Source of the DNA: Alphaproteobacteria bacterium
GTDB lineage: Bacteria > Pseudomonadota > Alphaproteobacteria > RF32 > CAG-239
Direction of reading: 5' to 3'
Length of the DNA stretch: 64,000 nt
Assembly: GCA_017465405.1 (NCBI GenBank)
Contig: JAFTWG010000015.1
Location: 62,001 to 126,000 of the forward strand
Below the pieces are notes generated by a model. It saw nothing but the letters and a program-made list of their open reading frames with translations. It had not been told where the DNA came from and ran no database searches. A program made the position numbers and the translations under genes. Positions 34,139 through 43,412 of the stretch are shown one piece after another (the first letter of the stretch is position 1; each line of letters opens with the position of its first letter).

Positions 34139-35140
34139 TTATTTCATCCATGAACGAATAATTTTATATACATTTCCGGCTACACCAAAACGTAAATTAT
34201 CAGCTGCACACCAATAACTAAAACCATTTTCTACCGATACATCTTGACGCAATCTGCTGACATAAACTTCTATTTCGCCTTGAACATCATTAAGAGTAAC
34301 ATATCCCCCCTTAACTTTTTTATCAAAAACGATAACATCTTTTGTTTGCTTCATTAATTTTTCAACATCATCAACATCTACGTCGTCTTCACATTCAACA
34401 TTAACATAAGCAGCATTACCGATAAAAGCAGGTATAAAAGCACAGTTAGCATGAACTTTTACATCTTTTCCCAAAACTTTTTTAGTTTCGGCATTAATGC
34501 TCCATTCATATTTAGTTTCATCCCCTATAAAATCTTCAACTTGAGGAATTACATTAAACGCAATCTGTTTTTCAAAAACTTTTTGATTATCTGCCAAACT
34601 TTCATTCATAAAAATTCTGCGAGTTTGAGAAAACAACTCGTCCATTCCTGCTTTTCCGTAAACAGAAGTTGAGGTATATGTAGATACGATCAAACGGGTA
34701 ATGTTATATTTTTTATCTACTTCTACCAAGGGCAATAAAATTTGTGTAACTGCCGCCGACGGAACACTTACCAAATTGCGTGTTGCATTTTTTAATTGCT
34801 CATCATTTACACCGGCAACAATCATCGGAACATCGCTGTCACTGAAAAAGTGGGTTGTACAATCAATTACTTTTACCCCTTTAGCCAAAGCCTTGCCGAC
34901 AAATCTTTTAGAGATTTCCTCACTGCTTGCAAAAACAGCTAAATCAATGCCTGAAAAATCGAAGTTATCAAGATTATGTACATCAATTTCGTCATCTTCT
35001 CCGTAAGAAACCGTAGCCCCTAACAGAGCCTTTGGCTCAAGAGCTACAATATCAGAAACTTTATAGTTTCCGTCTGCCAAAAAATTTAATACTTCTCTAC
35101 CTATGCTTTCTTCTGCACCGATAACAGCTATTTTGCTCAT
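34139..35140 (-). CDS. Aspartate-semialdehyde-dehydrogenase-like protein lacking catalytic residues (USG-1-like)
   Basis: 333 residues with the whole ASADH fold: 'IAVIGAEESIGREVL' (NADP loop), 'VSTYTSTSVYGKAGMDEL' (family 'STY..SG.G..G...L'), 'FNVIPQVEDF', and a complete dimerisation domain. The family active-site motif PNCSTIQ reads 'PSAAVTQ' (Pro127-Gln133), so the nucleophile is Ala129. The second key motif GHS reads 'GNA' (241-243), so the acid/base His is also gone. This resembles E. coli Usg, a paralogue without catalytic residues, so I do not call it asd. ATG 35140 has AGAGGT upstream. It sits between prfA and mscS. Confidence 0.88.
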   Translation of the reverse strand: MSKIAVIGAEESIGREVLNFLADGNYKVSDIVALEPKALLGATVSYGEDDEIDVHNLDNFDFSGIDLAVFASSEEISKRFVGKALAKGVKVIDCTTHFFSDSDVPMIVAGVNDEQLKNATRNLVSVPSAAVTQILLPLVEVDKKYNITRLIVSTYTSTSVYGKAGMDELFSQTRRIFMNESLADNQKVFEKQIAFNVIPQVEDFIGDETKYEWSINAETKKVLGKDVKVHANCAFIPAFIGNAAYVNVECEDDVDVDDVEKLMKQTKDVIVFDKKVKGGYVTLNDVQGEIEVYVSRLRQDVSVENGFSYWCAADNLRFGVAGNVYKIIRSWMK

Positions 35141-35167
35141 TTTTATACCTCTCATCCCATAAATTTA

Positions 35168-36241
35168 TTATTCTAACTCTGCCAAACGTTGAGCCTGGTC
35201 TTCTGCTAACAAAGCATCAACAATTTCACCTAATGCATCTCCGGATACAACTTCTTCCAGTTTGTATAATGTTAAATTAATTCTATGGTCGGTTACTCGT
35301 CCTTGCGGATAGTTATATGTACGAATACGTTCAGAACGATCACCACTGCCCACTTGCAATTTTCGGCGTTCGGAATATGCGGAATCAATAGACGTCTTTT
35401 GTTGATCATATAATTTTGCACGAAGTTGACGCATTGCTTGTTCTCTGTTTTTAAATTGTGAACGCCCGTCTTGGCATTGAACAACTGTTCCGGTAGGAAT
35501 GTGAGTGATACGAACAGCTGATTCTGTTTTATTAATATGCTGTCCGCCTGCACCTGACGCACGATAAACATCAATGCGTAAATCCGCCGGATTAATTTCA
35601 AAATCCACTTCTTCAATTTCGGGTAAAACTGCAACCGTTGCCGCTGATGTATGAACACGTCCTTGAGATTCCGTAACCGGAACACGTTGAACACGGTGTG
35701 CACCGGACTCGAATTTCAATTTCGAAAAAACATCTTTACCGTTGATGCTTGCGGAAGCTTCTTTATATCCTCCGAGGCCGTTTTCGTTAGTATCTAAAGT
35801 TTCAAATTTCCAACCTTGTAAAATTGCATAACGACGGTACATTTCAAACAAAACCGCTGCAAACAAGGCCGCTTCATCACCACCGGTTCCTGCTCTGACT
35901 TCTAAAATAGCATTCTTTTCATCTTCTTCATTTTTAGGTAACAATAACACCTTGATTTGTTTTTCCAAATCAGGAAGCTTTTCTTTTATTTCATAATATT
36001 CTGCAGATGCCATATCTTTCATTTCTTTATCCATTTCGGCATCATTCATCATAGCTTCGGCATCATTCATATCATTTTCAGCTTTTTTATAAGCTTGAAT
36101 AGCTTCAACCACCGGCAAAAGTTCCGCCAATTCCTTATTCATCTTTACCATTTCATCAGCCGACAATCCGGGAGATGATAATAATGATGAAATCTCATCA
36201 TATCGATTAACAACGTTGGCTAAATTTTCTGCAAAACTCAT
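35168..36241 (-). CDS. prfA: Peptide chain release factor 1
   Basis: 357 residues. Domain 2 carries the stop-recognition '[14 protein letters not shown]' (PxT motif = PVT, reading UAA/UAG) and domain 3 the catalytic '[13 protein letters not shown]'. '[13 protein letters not shown]' is present. It hydrolyses peptidyl-tRNA at UAA/UAG codons. The SD is AAGGGAA. The usual neighbour prmC (hemK) is not visible here. Confidence 0.97.
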   Translation of the reverse strand: MSFAENLANVVNRYDEISSLLSSPGLSADEMVKMNKELAELLPVVEAIQAYKKAENDMNDAEAMMNDAEMDKEMKDMASAEYYEIKEKLPDLEKQIKVLLLPKNEEDEKNAILEVRAGTGGDEAALFAAVLFEMYRRYAILQGWKFETLDTNENGLGGYKEASASINGKDVFSKLKFESGAHRVQRVPVTESQGRVHTSAATVAVLPEIEEVDFEINPADLRIDVYRASGAGGQHINKTESAVRITHIPTGTVVQCQDGRSQFKNREQAMRQLRAKLYDQQKTSIDSAYSERRKLQVGSGDRSERIRTYNYPQGRVTDHRINLTLYKLEEVVSGDALGEIVDALLAEDQAQRLAELE

Positions 36242-36281
36242 TTTTTATTCCCTTAAACATTAAACTACTTTTTATAATAAA

Positions 36282-36315
36282 AAGCAAAAATAGCCGATAA
36301 CGACTATTTTTGCTT
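36282..36315 (-). terminator. Terminator between rodZ and prfA
   Basis: AAGCAAAAATAGCCG / CGACTATTTTTGCTT stem (one mismatch) with T-rich sequence on the minus-strand 3' side. prfA therefore needs its own promoter. Confidence 0.7.
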
Positions 36316-36329
36316 CGTTCTAATCCACG

Positions 36330-37289
36330 CTAATGATTTGTTTTCAATACATTATCAATATTGATATTGGTCTTTTTATTCGGTTTTACGACAGGAGTAA
36401 GCTCACCGTTAACATAAACTTCCACACCATCAAATTTACCGACAGATAAAATTAACCCTTCTCTTTTGGGCAAAATGTAGTTCTCTCCTACTTTCAAAAT
36501 TCTGTTAGCATAAATTTTCTTATCGTCTTTAACTTCAAACCAAGTATCTTCTTTGGTAATTCTTATCTCTATACCATTTTTAACAACCGGATTTTCAGAA
36601 ATTTTCTTTTCTTCTTGTACAACTTCTTCTTCAACTTTGTTGTCTGAAACAGGTTCAATTTTTTGAAGTTCTTTTGTTTCCTCTGTTGCTTTCTCAGAAA
36701 CCGGAGTTTCTTCCTTTACAAAATATTCAACTTCCGCATTGGTGTTTGTAGTTTCATCGACAACTTCTTCTTCGATTATATTTTCTTCAACAATAGCTTC
36801 TTCATTATTGTCAGATGACAACACCCCCCAAAGCAGAGCCAACAAAATTACCGCAACAATTCCGCTTATAACATATATTTTGTTAGGTAAACTTGCTTCC
36901 GCCGGAGTTTCTTCATTAATATATGATTTAGCATCATTCGGTTTAGCATTTATTTCTTCACGAAACAGTTGGGTAACACGAGTATTATTCAACCCCAAAA
37001 ACTTTGCATAGCCATTTACAAATCCTGCTGAATAAGGCATAGGAGGTAACTCTGAATAATTACCCTTCTCAATAGCTTCCAAATATGACTTACGAATACA
37101 TAATATTTGAGATACTTCTTCCAAACTCAATTCTTTTTTCAGTCTTTCGTGATATAATACAGCTCCAATTTTATCATTATTGGTTTCTTGAGGCTGTATA
37201 ATTGTCGTCTTGCTTACTGTTTTTTTGGAGGTTGAAGACGTTTTTTTAGGAGTTTTAATTTCTTCAGACACGAATTTTTTCCTTACCAT
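36330..37289 (-). CDS. rodZ: RodZ-like cytoskeletal protein (HTH_25 - TM - DUF4115)
   Basis: 319 residues. A Lys/Thr/Ser-rich N-terminus precedes a RodZ helix-turn-helix ('IGAVLYHERLKKELSLEEVSQIL' split at about 45-110, 'MPYSAGFVNGYAKFLGLN'), one membrane helix (about 145-165), an acidic Glu/Thr/Val-rich periplasmic linker, and a C-terminal beta domain ('EITKEDTWFEVKDDKKIYAN' region) typical of DUF4115. RodZ links MreB to the membrane in rod-shape synthesis. ATG 37289 is chosen over a GTG eight codons upstream; neither has a strong SD. It follows ptsP closely. Confidence 0.88.
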   Translation of the reverse strand: MVRKKFVSEEIKTPKKTSSTSKKTVSKTTIIQPQETNNDKIGAVLYHERLKKELSLEEVSQILCIRKSYLEAIEKGNYSELPPMPYSAGFVNGYAKFLGLNNTRVTQLFREEINAKPNDAKSYINEETPAEASLPNKIYVISGIVAVILLALLWGVLSSDNNEEAIVEENIIEEEVVDETTNTNAEVEYFVKEETPVSEKATEETKELQKIEPVSDNKVEEEVVQEEKKISENPVVKNGIEIRITKEDTWFEVKDDKKIYANRILKVGENYILPKREGLILSVGKFDGVEVYVNGELTPVVKPNKKTNINIDNVLKTNH

Positions 37290-37318
37290 AATTAAACTAA
37301 CTGTTTTTAACACATCTT

Positions 37319-39583
37319 TTAATAAATTTCAATACCGTGATCATAGGCATATGAAATTAATTGCGGGCGTAAAGTTGACTTTGAACTTTTTAATAAAAGT
37401 TGCATATAATCCGAAAGTTCCGCAATATTGACACTTCTTATCATACTCTTGACTTTGCCAAATGCAGAACCGCTGCAAGAAAGATTTTTATATCCTAGTC
37501 CTATCAAAGCCAATGCTTCTATCGGATTAGATGCCATCTCTCCGCAAACCGAACAATAAACGCCATATTCATCAGCCTTATCAATGATCGTTTTCATCAC
37601 GGTCAAAAAAGGAGCCGACAGAACATCATATCTTTCCAGAAGCTTCGGATTTCCTCTATCACAAGCAAAAACAAACTGGGCTAAATCGTTTGTACCTACG
37701 GATATAAAATCAGCTTTCGGCAAAATGTCGTCAAGTTGAAACAAAACAGACGGAACTTCTATCATTAGACCGACTTTTACTTTAGAAGGAACCGGTTGTC
37801 CTCTTCTTTTTTCTTTTTCATATTCCATAAACAATGTTTCTTTTGCATCTTCAAACTCGGACAAATCAGAAATCATCGGAAACATAACATACAATTCTTT
37901 ATCTGCTGCCGACAATAAAAATGCCTTAATTTGTTTACGTAAAATTGCTCGTCTGTCCAGTGTAATTCGAATAGAACGCCAACCGATTGCAGGATTTGCT
38001 TCTCCGCCGTATGCCCAATATGGCAAAAGTTTATCGGAGCCGACATCAAGACTGCGGAAAATGGCTTTTTTATGACCGCATCTATCCATTAAATCTTTAT
38101 AATACGAAACTTGTTTATCAACATTGGGCATAATTTCGGAAGCCATAAACGGAATTTCGGTTCTGTATAGTCCGACACCATCGCAATTTGTCGTTTCGAT
38201 ATAATCAAAGTCTAACGGTAATCCGACATTTATATACATTCCTATCTTTTTACCGTCCAGCGTTTGGGCCGGCAGATTTCGTAATGCGGCTAATTTTCTA
38301 GCTAATTGCTCTTTTTCTGCGATTTTTTTAGCAAAATCTTTTTCAACCAAAACCGACGGATTAACAAAAACAAACCCCTCATTTCCGTCTATTGCAACTT
38401 TTTGACCGTTTTGAATTTCGGCAAATATACCCTTAATTTTTGCCAAGACCGGAATATTTAATGCTTTGGCTACAATAGCTACGTGCATAGTCGGAGTTCC
38501 GTCTTCCAATATCAACCCTTTGATACGATTATAGTCATAATCCATCAGCTCGGCCGGTCCCATCGTTTGAGCGACAAGAATAATATCTTTTCCTTCATAA
38601 CTTTTTGTTTCTTGACGATCTCCGCTCAAATAAGATTGCAATCTGTCCGCAACATCTCTTAAATCGTGCAATCTTTCTTTTAAGTAGCTATCCGTACTTG
38701 CCGATAAACGTTTCCACATATCCTCATACGCACGTTCAACCGCAGCTTCGGCAGCCAAACCGCCATTGATATTTGTTGCAATTTTTTGATACCAACCTTT
38801 ATCTTTGGCAAACATCCTATACGCATCTAAAATATCTACATGCTCGCCGATACCCAATTTTGTCGAGTTGAATTTATTATCCAAATCTTCGTTCATTTGT
38901 TGGTGTGCAATTTGCAAACGACGCAATTCTTTCTCTTTGTCTTCGGCAAAAATATTTGTAACTGATTGACGACGGCGATGAACAACGGCCAAACCAATCC
39001 CGTATCCTTTGTTTAGACTGACACCTTTAATTTTTTCTTTTGTGCTTAAACCTCGTGATTTACTGAGGGACTTTTTATATTCTGACATTTCCGGCGAAAC
39101 AATAATTTCGGCCAAGAACATCGCAATAGTTTCAAGCAACTCGACATCTACATCAGAATATTCGGTTTCTTCACTATAATAAACCGCTAAAACACCTATT
39201 GTGCGATTCCACTGTATGATAGGAACACCGATAAACGATTTAAAATCTTTTTCTTCCAACTCGGGACGTAACACAAATTTAGGATATAACCATATATTAT
39301 TAAGTGCTAAAGAACGTTTAGTTTGAGCAATTTCCCCTATCATTCCTTCGTTAAAACGCACTCTCATCTGGTGTGAGGCATCTTTGGCAAAACCGTATGT
39401 AGAAAAGAGTTCCAAGTAACTGTCATCAACAGAAACATAACAAGTTGATGCTGCTGCCTGCATAACTCCGGTAATTGTTTCCAAAATAGATGACAACTTT
39501 TGCGAAACCGGAATATTATTTTCCGTAATTTGTCGCAATTGTCTCAAAATGCCCAGTGCTTGTTTTATTGCCGGTGATTGCAT
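37319..39583 (-). CDS. ptsP: Phosphoenolpyruvate-protein phosphotransferase PtsP (EI-Ntr)
   Basis: 754 residues. An N-terminal GAF domain (about 15-165) is followed by EI: an HPr-binding helical part, the phosphohistidine swivel 'DGTPTMHVAIVAKALNIPVL' (active His), and the PEP barrel with 'GVGLYRTEIPFM', 'RSLDVGSDKLLPYW' and 'DFISVGTNDLAQFVFACDRGN'. It starts the nitrogen-related PTS phosphorelay (EI-Ntr to NPr to EIIA-Ntr). No HPr or EIIA gene is present in the window. rodZ lies 29 bases downstream. Confidence 0.96.
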   Translation of the reverse strand: MQSPAIKQALGILRQLRQITENNIPVSQKLSSILETITGVMQAAASTCYVSVDDSYLELFSTYGFAKDASHQMRVRFNEGMIGEIAQTKRSLALNNIWLYPKFVLRPELEEKDFKSFIGVPIIQWNRTIGVLAVYYSEETEYSDVDVELLETIAMFLAEIIVSPEMSEYKKSLSKSRGLSTKEKIKGVSLNKGYGIGLAVVHRRRQSVTNIFAEDKEKELRRLQIAHQQMNEDLDNKFNSTKLGIGEHVDILDAYRMFAKDKGWYQKIATNINGGLAAEAAVERAYEDMWKRLSASTDSYLKERLHDLRDVADRLQSYLSGDRQETKSYEGKDIILVAQTMGPAELMDYDYNRIKGLILEDGTPTMHVAIVAKALNIPVLAKIKGIFAEIQNGQKVAIDGNEGFVFVNPSVLVEKDFAKKIAEKEQLARKLAALRNLPAQTLDGKKIGMYINVGLPLDFDYIETTNCDGVGLYRTEIPFMASEIMPNVDKQVSYYKDLMDRCGHKKAIFRSLDVGSDKLLPYWAYGGEANPAIGWRSIRITLDRRAILRKQIKAFLLSAADKELYVMFPMISDLSEFEDAKETLFMEYEKEKRRGQPVPSKVKVGLMIEVPSVLFQLDDILPKADFISVGTNDLAQFVFACDRGNPKLLERYDVLSAPFLTVMKTIIDKADEYGVYCSVCGEMASNPIEALALIGLGYKNLSCSGSAFGKVKSMIRSVNIAELSDYMQLLLKSSKSTLRPQLISYAYDHGIEIY

Positions 39584-39683
39584 AAAAATTGTCCATCTTT
39601 TCTAAATTTATGTTGTGCTTTTATTTATATTATTTATATTTAGTTCTATCAAGTTAAAATTTATACATATAAGGAGTAATTTT

Positions 39684-40046
39684 ATGGCTAATAACTATCG
39701 TCGTGGTGACAAAGATACTCGTCCTTGGGGAACTTGGGAAGTTTTGGATTGCGGAGAAACATTTTGTGTTAAACGCATAAAGGTTATCCCCGGAGCTAAA
39801 CTTTCGTTGCAACTCCATCATCACAGAGCCGAACATTGGATTATTGTTAAAGGAACGGCACAAGTAACTTTGGGCGACGAAATCCTGACTAAAAAAACTG
39901 ATGAGCATATTTTTATTCCGGTAGAAACAAAACACAGAATTGCTAATGAAACGACTGAAGATGTTGAGTTTATTGAAGTTCAAGCCGGAGACAATCTCGA
40001 TGAAAATGATATTGTTCGTCTTGAAGATGTATACGGACGTGCCTAG
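39684..40046 (+). CDS. Stand-alone cupin, mannose-6-phosphate isomerase type II-like
   Basis: 120 residues. The single cupin matches the C-terminal isomerase domain of bifunctional ManC/GMP proteins: 'RPWGTWEVLD', 'VKRIKVIPGAKLSLQLHHHRAEHWIIVKG' (two motif-1 pieces, metal-binding His), 'IPVETKHRIAN' and 'EFIEVQAGD'. It may isomerise mannose-6-phosphate and fructose-6-phosphate for GDP-sugar synthesis. ATG 39684 has a strong AAGGAG. The longer in-frame start is rejected because the extra residues are AT-rich noise. It is followed within 30 bases by the DEAD-like gene. Confidence 0.9.
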   Translation: MANNYRRGDKDTRPWGTWEVLDCGETFCVKRIKVIPGAKLSLQLHHHRAEHWIIVKGTAQVTLGDEILTKKTDEHIFIPVETKHRIANETTEDVEFIEVQAGDNLDENDIVRLEDVYGRA

Positions 40047-40075
40047 TTATGACAAATTGTAAAAAAGGTAAAAAA

Positions 40076-40831
40076 ATGAATTTTTTAGATTTAGGGTTAA
40101 GCGAAAGAACAGTTAAAGCAATTAATGAAAGCGGAATTGTTACTCCGACAACCGTTCAAGTCGATGTCATTCCGGCAATTTTGGAAGGTAAAGATATTTT
40201 CACCATTGCTCCCGGAGCTTGCGGTAAAACAATTTCTTATGTTCTTCCGTTGATTGATATAATAAGTCGTAACGACGGAACCAATATTTTGATTATGACA
40301 TCAGATGCAAAAAAATCAGTTATTATCTCTGATACTCTAGCGATGCTAAATCGTTTTCACGAAGAAACCGGAGATGATAACAACGAGCACGAATCCGATG
40401 TTATTATCGGTTCTCCTGATTTGTTGTTGGAATTATCTGAAGATAAAAGTATTGATTTAACTAAAATCAATATCTTGGTTGTTGATGACATCAACCTTAT
40501 CAAGAAGAACAAACAAACGGCTAATATGGAAAAAGTCTTGGAAATGTTGCCGGCTGATAAGCAAAATATTGTTTATACCAATCGTCGTTCTCGTGAAACA
40601 CAAGATATTTTAGATAAAATATTAAAATCGCCGCAAGAAATTAAGGTAGATAAAAATAAGGAACACGAAGCACAAGAAGCTGCACCTCAAACAGAAAATA
40701 AGCAGACTTCTAAAAACGAGCAACTGTTTGATAAGGAAGCTCTTAATTTATCTAAAAAGAACAATACATTTAAGGGACATACTCCGAAGTTTTTGCTTAT
40801 GCAAGGCGTATTAGCCGAAAATGATGATTAA
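40076..40831 (+). CDS. Degenerate DEAD-box-like protein with only the first RecA domain
   Basis: 251 residues. The Q motif is present ('FLDLGLSERTVKAI', 'TPTTVQ', Gln28). Motif I is 'APGACGKT' (45-52) rather than A-x-T-G-S-G-K-T. Motif Ib is 'GSPDLLLEL'. Motif II is 'VVDDIN' (135-140) instead of V-L-D-E-A-D, and motif III is 'YTN' instead of SAT. The protein then ends in a charged tail with no second RecA domain, so it cannot be a normal RNA helicase. The Walker A Lys is kept, so nucleotide binding remains possible. ATG 40076 has AAAGGT upstream. The frame is intact, so it appears maintained rather than decayed. Confidence 0.82.
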   Translation: MNFLDLGLSERTVKAINESGIVTPTTVQVDVIPAILEGKDIFTIAPGACGKTISYVLPLIDIISRNDGTNILIMTSDAKKSVIISDTLAMLNRFHEETGDDNNEHESDVIIGSPDLLLELSEDKSIDLTKINILVVDDINLIKKNKQTANMEKVLEMLPADKQNIVYTNRRSRETQDILDKILKSPQEIKVDKNKEHEAQEAAPQTENKQTSKNEQLFDKEALNLSKKNNTFKGHTPKFLLMQGVLAENDD

Positions 40832-40851
40832 TAAAAAAACTTGTTCGTTTT

Positions 40852-40880
40852 AAGCACTCAATTTTTTGAGTGCTTTTTTA
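40852..40880 (+). terminator. Terminator after the cupin/DEAD-like unit
   Basis: AAGCACTCAA/TTGAGTGCTT stem plus T6. It abuts the convergent EEP gene stop. Confidence 0.85.
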
Positions 40881-41552
40881 CTATATAATTTCTAAAATTA
40901 TTGGCTTATGGTCTGAATAGATAAGCCACTCTTCAGAATTTAAAATTTTAAACGATTTAATTCTATTTTTATCAATAAAAGCATAATCAATATGATATCC
41001 TTTATCTAAATGACGGTATAAATAGAATGTATTATTTGTTTCATTACCTTGTTTTTGTTCATATATATAATGATATGCAGATACAAGTCCCATATCCTCC
41101 AATTCCTTTACCACAGAAGAATGGTCTCTTTTGTGATGCTTATTATCCCACTGTGAATTACTGTTAAAATCTCCAATAATGCACATATTTTTATCATACT
41201 TGTCTTTATGTATAGATTGATAAACATAATATTCTTCGATATATCTAACACAAGCCCATACGGCTAATAAGTTAAAATCATTATTTACATTAATAGAAAT
41301 GAAATGCCTTAAACAATATGGTTCCCAGTTGTTATTTTTTAGATTAATTTGTTTTTTTGCAAAAACACCTAGTCCTTTATTCTTATTATCACCGTACCAA
41401 ATAAAATTTTGAGAAAAATCAATATACTCTTTATTATTCGTCAATTCTGGATTTTCACATTCTTGAATAATATAAATATCTGCGTTCAATTCTTTTATTA
41501 TTTTATGTTTTTCTCTAAATTTACCACAGCAGTTCCAACTGACAATTTTCAT
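40881..41552 (-). CDS. Endonuclease/exonuclease/phosphatase (EEP) family protein
   Basis: 223 residues. EEP motifs are 'MKIVSWNCCGKF' (Asn ligand), 'ADIYIIQECENP' (Glu ligand), 'MCIIGDFNSNSQWD' (Asp/Asn) and 'IDYAFIDKN' with 'IYSDHKPIIL' (catalytic Asp-His). It acts as a metal-dependent phosphodiesterase. The substrate (DNA, RNA or phospholipid) is not readable. There is no signal peptide. The leader lacks an obvious SD. A promoter (TTGCGT/TATTAT, 16 bases) lies at 41590-41617. Confidence 0.88.
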   Translation of the reverse strand: MKIVSWNCCGKFREKHKIIKELNADIYIIQECENPELTNNKEYIDFSQNFIWYGDNKNKGLGVFAKKQINLKNNNWEPYCLRHFISINVNNDFNLLAVWACVRYIEEYYVYQSIHKDKYDKNMCIIGDFNSNSQWDNKHHKRDHSSVVKELEDMGLVSAYHYIYEQKQGNETNNTFYLYRHLDKGYHIDYAFIDKNRIKSFKILNSEEWLIYSDHKPIILEII

Positions 41553-41589
41553 TTATGTTACTTTAACTAACTTCAGTTTATATTACTAA

Positions 41590-41617
41590 ATAATAACACA
41601 GCCATAACTTTACGCAA
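41590..41617 (-). promoter_or_regulatory. Promoter for the EEP gene
   Basis: TTGCGT (41612-41617) and TATTAT (41590-41595) are 16 bases apart on the minus strand. Confidence 0.5.
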
Positions 41618-41684
41618 CTTAATTTGTACGTTCGTTTCTGTTTTAAACCATGGTAATAACGGCAATAGAACACCAAACAAACAA

Positions 41685-41713
41685 AAAAGCTCCGAAAATT
41701 ATTCGGAGCTTTT
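41685..41713 (-). terminator. Terminator of the ffh-rplS operon
   Basis: AAAAGCTCCGAA/TTCGGAGCTTTT stem followed by T's on the minus strand. Confidence 0.85.
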
Positions 41714-41734
41714 CTTTGCATAAATTTGCTAAAA

Positions 41735-42121
41735 TTATTCAGCGTTTTTAGCTTTTGCAGTTGCAGACAAGTCGTCAGCAATACGAGCAGAACGACCACG
41801 CAAAGCACGCAAGAAGTATAATTTTGCACGACGTACTTTACCGATACGAGCAACTTCAATTTTTGCTACGTTTGGAGAATATAACGGGAATACACGTTCT
41901 ACACCTTCACCGAAAGAAATTTTTCTAACTGTGAAAGAAGAGTTTAATCCGTCATTTTTACGAGCAATACAAACACCTTCATAAACTTGGATACGTTCTC
42001 TGTCACCTTCTTTAACTTTTGTGTGAACTTTCAAAGTATCGCCGGCTTTGAACTCCGGAAAGTTTTTGCCTTCGCTGAGCTTAGCAATTTGCTCTTTTTC
42101 AACTTGTTGTAAAATGTTCAT
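41735..42121 (-). CDS. rplS: 50S ribosomal protein L19
   Basis: 128 residues. '[21 protein letters not shown]' (two strands), '[14 protein letters not shown]', '[22 protein letters not shown]' (split) and '[12 protein letters not shown]' are L19 signatures. It lies at the 30S-50S interface. It is the last gene of the ffh-rpsP-rimM-trmD-rplS operon and ends in a short Ala/Lys tail. Confidence 0.97.
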   Translation of the reverse strand: MNILQQVEKEQIAKLSEGKNFPEFKAGDTLKVHTKVKEGDRERIQVYEGVCIARKNDGLNSSFTVRKISFGEGVERVFPLYSPNVAKIEVARIGKVRRAKLYFLRALRGRSARIADDLSATAKAKNAE

Positions 42122-42164
42122 AACTGTTACCTTTTCTTATAAAATATTTTGTTACTTTGTATGC

Positions 42165-42857
42165 TTAAACCCTTTTAGAGTCAAGATATTTTTTCCATAG
42201 GTCCGGTCTTCTTTCTTGAGTGGTTTTCATTGCATGTTCTTTACGCCAGTTTTCAATTTTTTGATGATGACCACCGAGTAATATTTCAGGAACTTTACGT
42301 CCCTCCCATTCTGTCGGGCGGGTATATTGCGGATATTCAAGAAGATTGTCTTCAAAACTTTCCGACATTGTAGACATTGCGTTTCCCAAAACTCCGGGTA
42401 ACAACCTGACAACTGCGTCCAACAAAATCTGTGCAGCCTGTTCGCCTCCGGTCAGAATATAGTCACCGATGCTCACTTCTTCTATCTCATAAGCTTCAAT
42501 AACACGCTCATCTATACCTTCAAAGCGCCCGCAGACAATGCTCAAATTTTCTTCCATAGTCAAACTCTTAACCATTTCTTGAGTTAAAGGTTTGCCTTTA
42601 GGACTCATCGCCAAAATTTTGCCCCCTTTATGATTTTCTTGCAATGCCCGACCTAACACGTCCGGTCTCATAACCATTCCGGCACCGCCACCGCAGGGAG
42701 TGTCATCTACAGATCCATGCTTATCAAACGCATAATCCCTGATATTAACAGTCTCAACCGACCAAATCCCCTCCTCTAAAGCTCTTCCGGTAAGGGAATA
42801 ACCTAAAAAGCCGGGAAACAACTCCGGAAAGATGGTGAAAATTTTAGCTTTCAGCAC
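42165..42857 (-). CDS. trmD: tRNA (guanine-37-N1)-methyltransferase TrmD
   Basis: 230 residues. The SPOUT knot carries 'KIFTIFPELFPGFLGYSL', 'IVCGRFEGIDERVIE', 'SIGDYILTGGE' and the C-terminal 'LLGGHHQKIENWR'. It methylates G37 of tRNAs with SAM. The start is placed at GTG 42857 ('MLKAKIFTIFPE') because AAGGAG sits six bases upstream. In-frame ATGs further upstream lie inside rimM and would give an atypical N-terminus. It overlaps rimM by 14 bases. Confidence 0.95.
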   Translation of the reverse strand: MLKAKIFTIFPELFPGFLGYSLTGRALEEGIWSVETVNIRDYAFDKHGSVDDTPCGGGAGMVMRPDVLGRALQENHKGGKILAMSPKGKPLTQEMVKSLTMEENLSIVCGRFEGIDERVIEAYEIEEVSIGDYILTGGEQAAQILLDAVVRLLPGVLGNAMSTMSESFEDNLLEYPQYTRPTEWEGRKVPEILLGGHHQKIENWRKEHAMKTTQERRPDLWKKYLDSKRV

Positions 42858-43392
42858 CTTTTTCTCCTTCATCATCTGGCTCAAATTGCATTGAAACCGC
42901 GTTTACAATAATATAACCATCTTCAATATTGACCGTTGGTACATATTCGTGATTAAAGGGTATCATTTCAAGCTTTCCGCTTGATTTAACTTTGATTTCC
43001 AGTATATCGCCCGCACCAAAGTTATAAATTCCGACAACCTTACCTGCCACATTGCCCGAAGCAGTCTCGCGAACGTCTAGACCGACCAAATCTGCCTGGT
43101 AGAACTCTTCGTCATCGGCAAGAGGTGGAAGTACATCTCTATCGGCAAAAAGTTGTGTACCGATAAGTGTTTCTGCAAGGTTTCTATCGTCGACACCTTT
43201 AACTTTAACTCGTAATAATTCTTTCGAATGACCAACTACTTTAACTTCGAACTCTTTTCCGTTTTTATCTGTCAAAATGCCATATTTATCAAGATTGCGG
43301 TCAATTTCGGTAAAGCTTTTAACTTTAACTTCACCTCTAATACCGTGAACCCCAACAATAGCACCTAAACAAATTTTGGATTGAGCCGTCAT
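42844..43392 (-). CDS. rimM: Ribosome maturation factor RimM
   Basis: 182 residues. The N-terminal RimM beta-barrel has 'ICLGAIVGVHGIRGEVKVKSF' in two parts and 'LLRVKVKGVDDRNLAE'. The C-terminal PRC-barrel has 'FYQADLVGLDV' and 'MIPFNHEYVP'. It helps 30S head maturation by binding S19. It is part of the ffh operon and translationally coupled to trmD. Confidence 0.96.
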   Translation of the reverse strand: MTAQSKICLGAIVGVHGIRGEVKVKSFTEIDRNLDKYGILTDKNGKEFEVKVVGHSKELLRVKVKGVDDRNLAETLIGTQLFADRDVLPPLADDEEFYQADLVGLDVRETASGNVAGKVVGIYNFGAGDILEIKVKSSGKLEMIPFNHEYVPTVNIEDGYIIVNAVSMQFEPDDEGEKGAES

Positions 43393-43412
43393 TATTGTTG
43401 CCTTTGGAAAAA

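Noticed and set aside
35293-35703. 136-residue frame within prfA
   Set aside because: It is out of frame with the conserved prfA reading frame and has no recognisable features.
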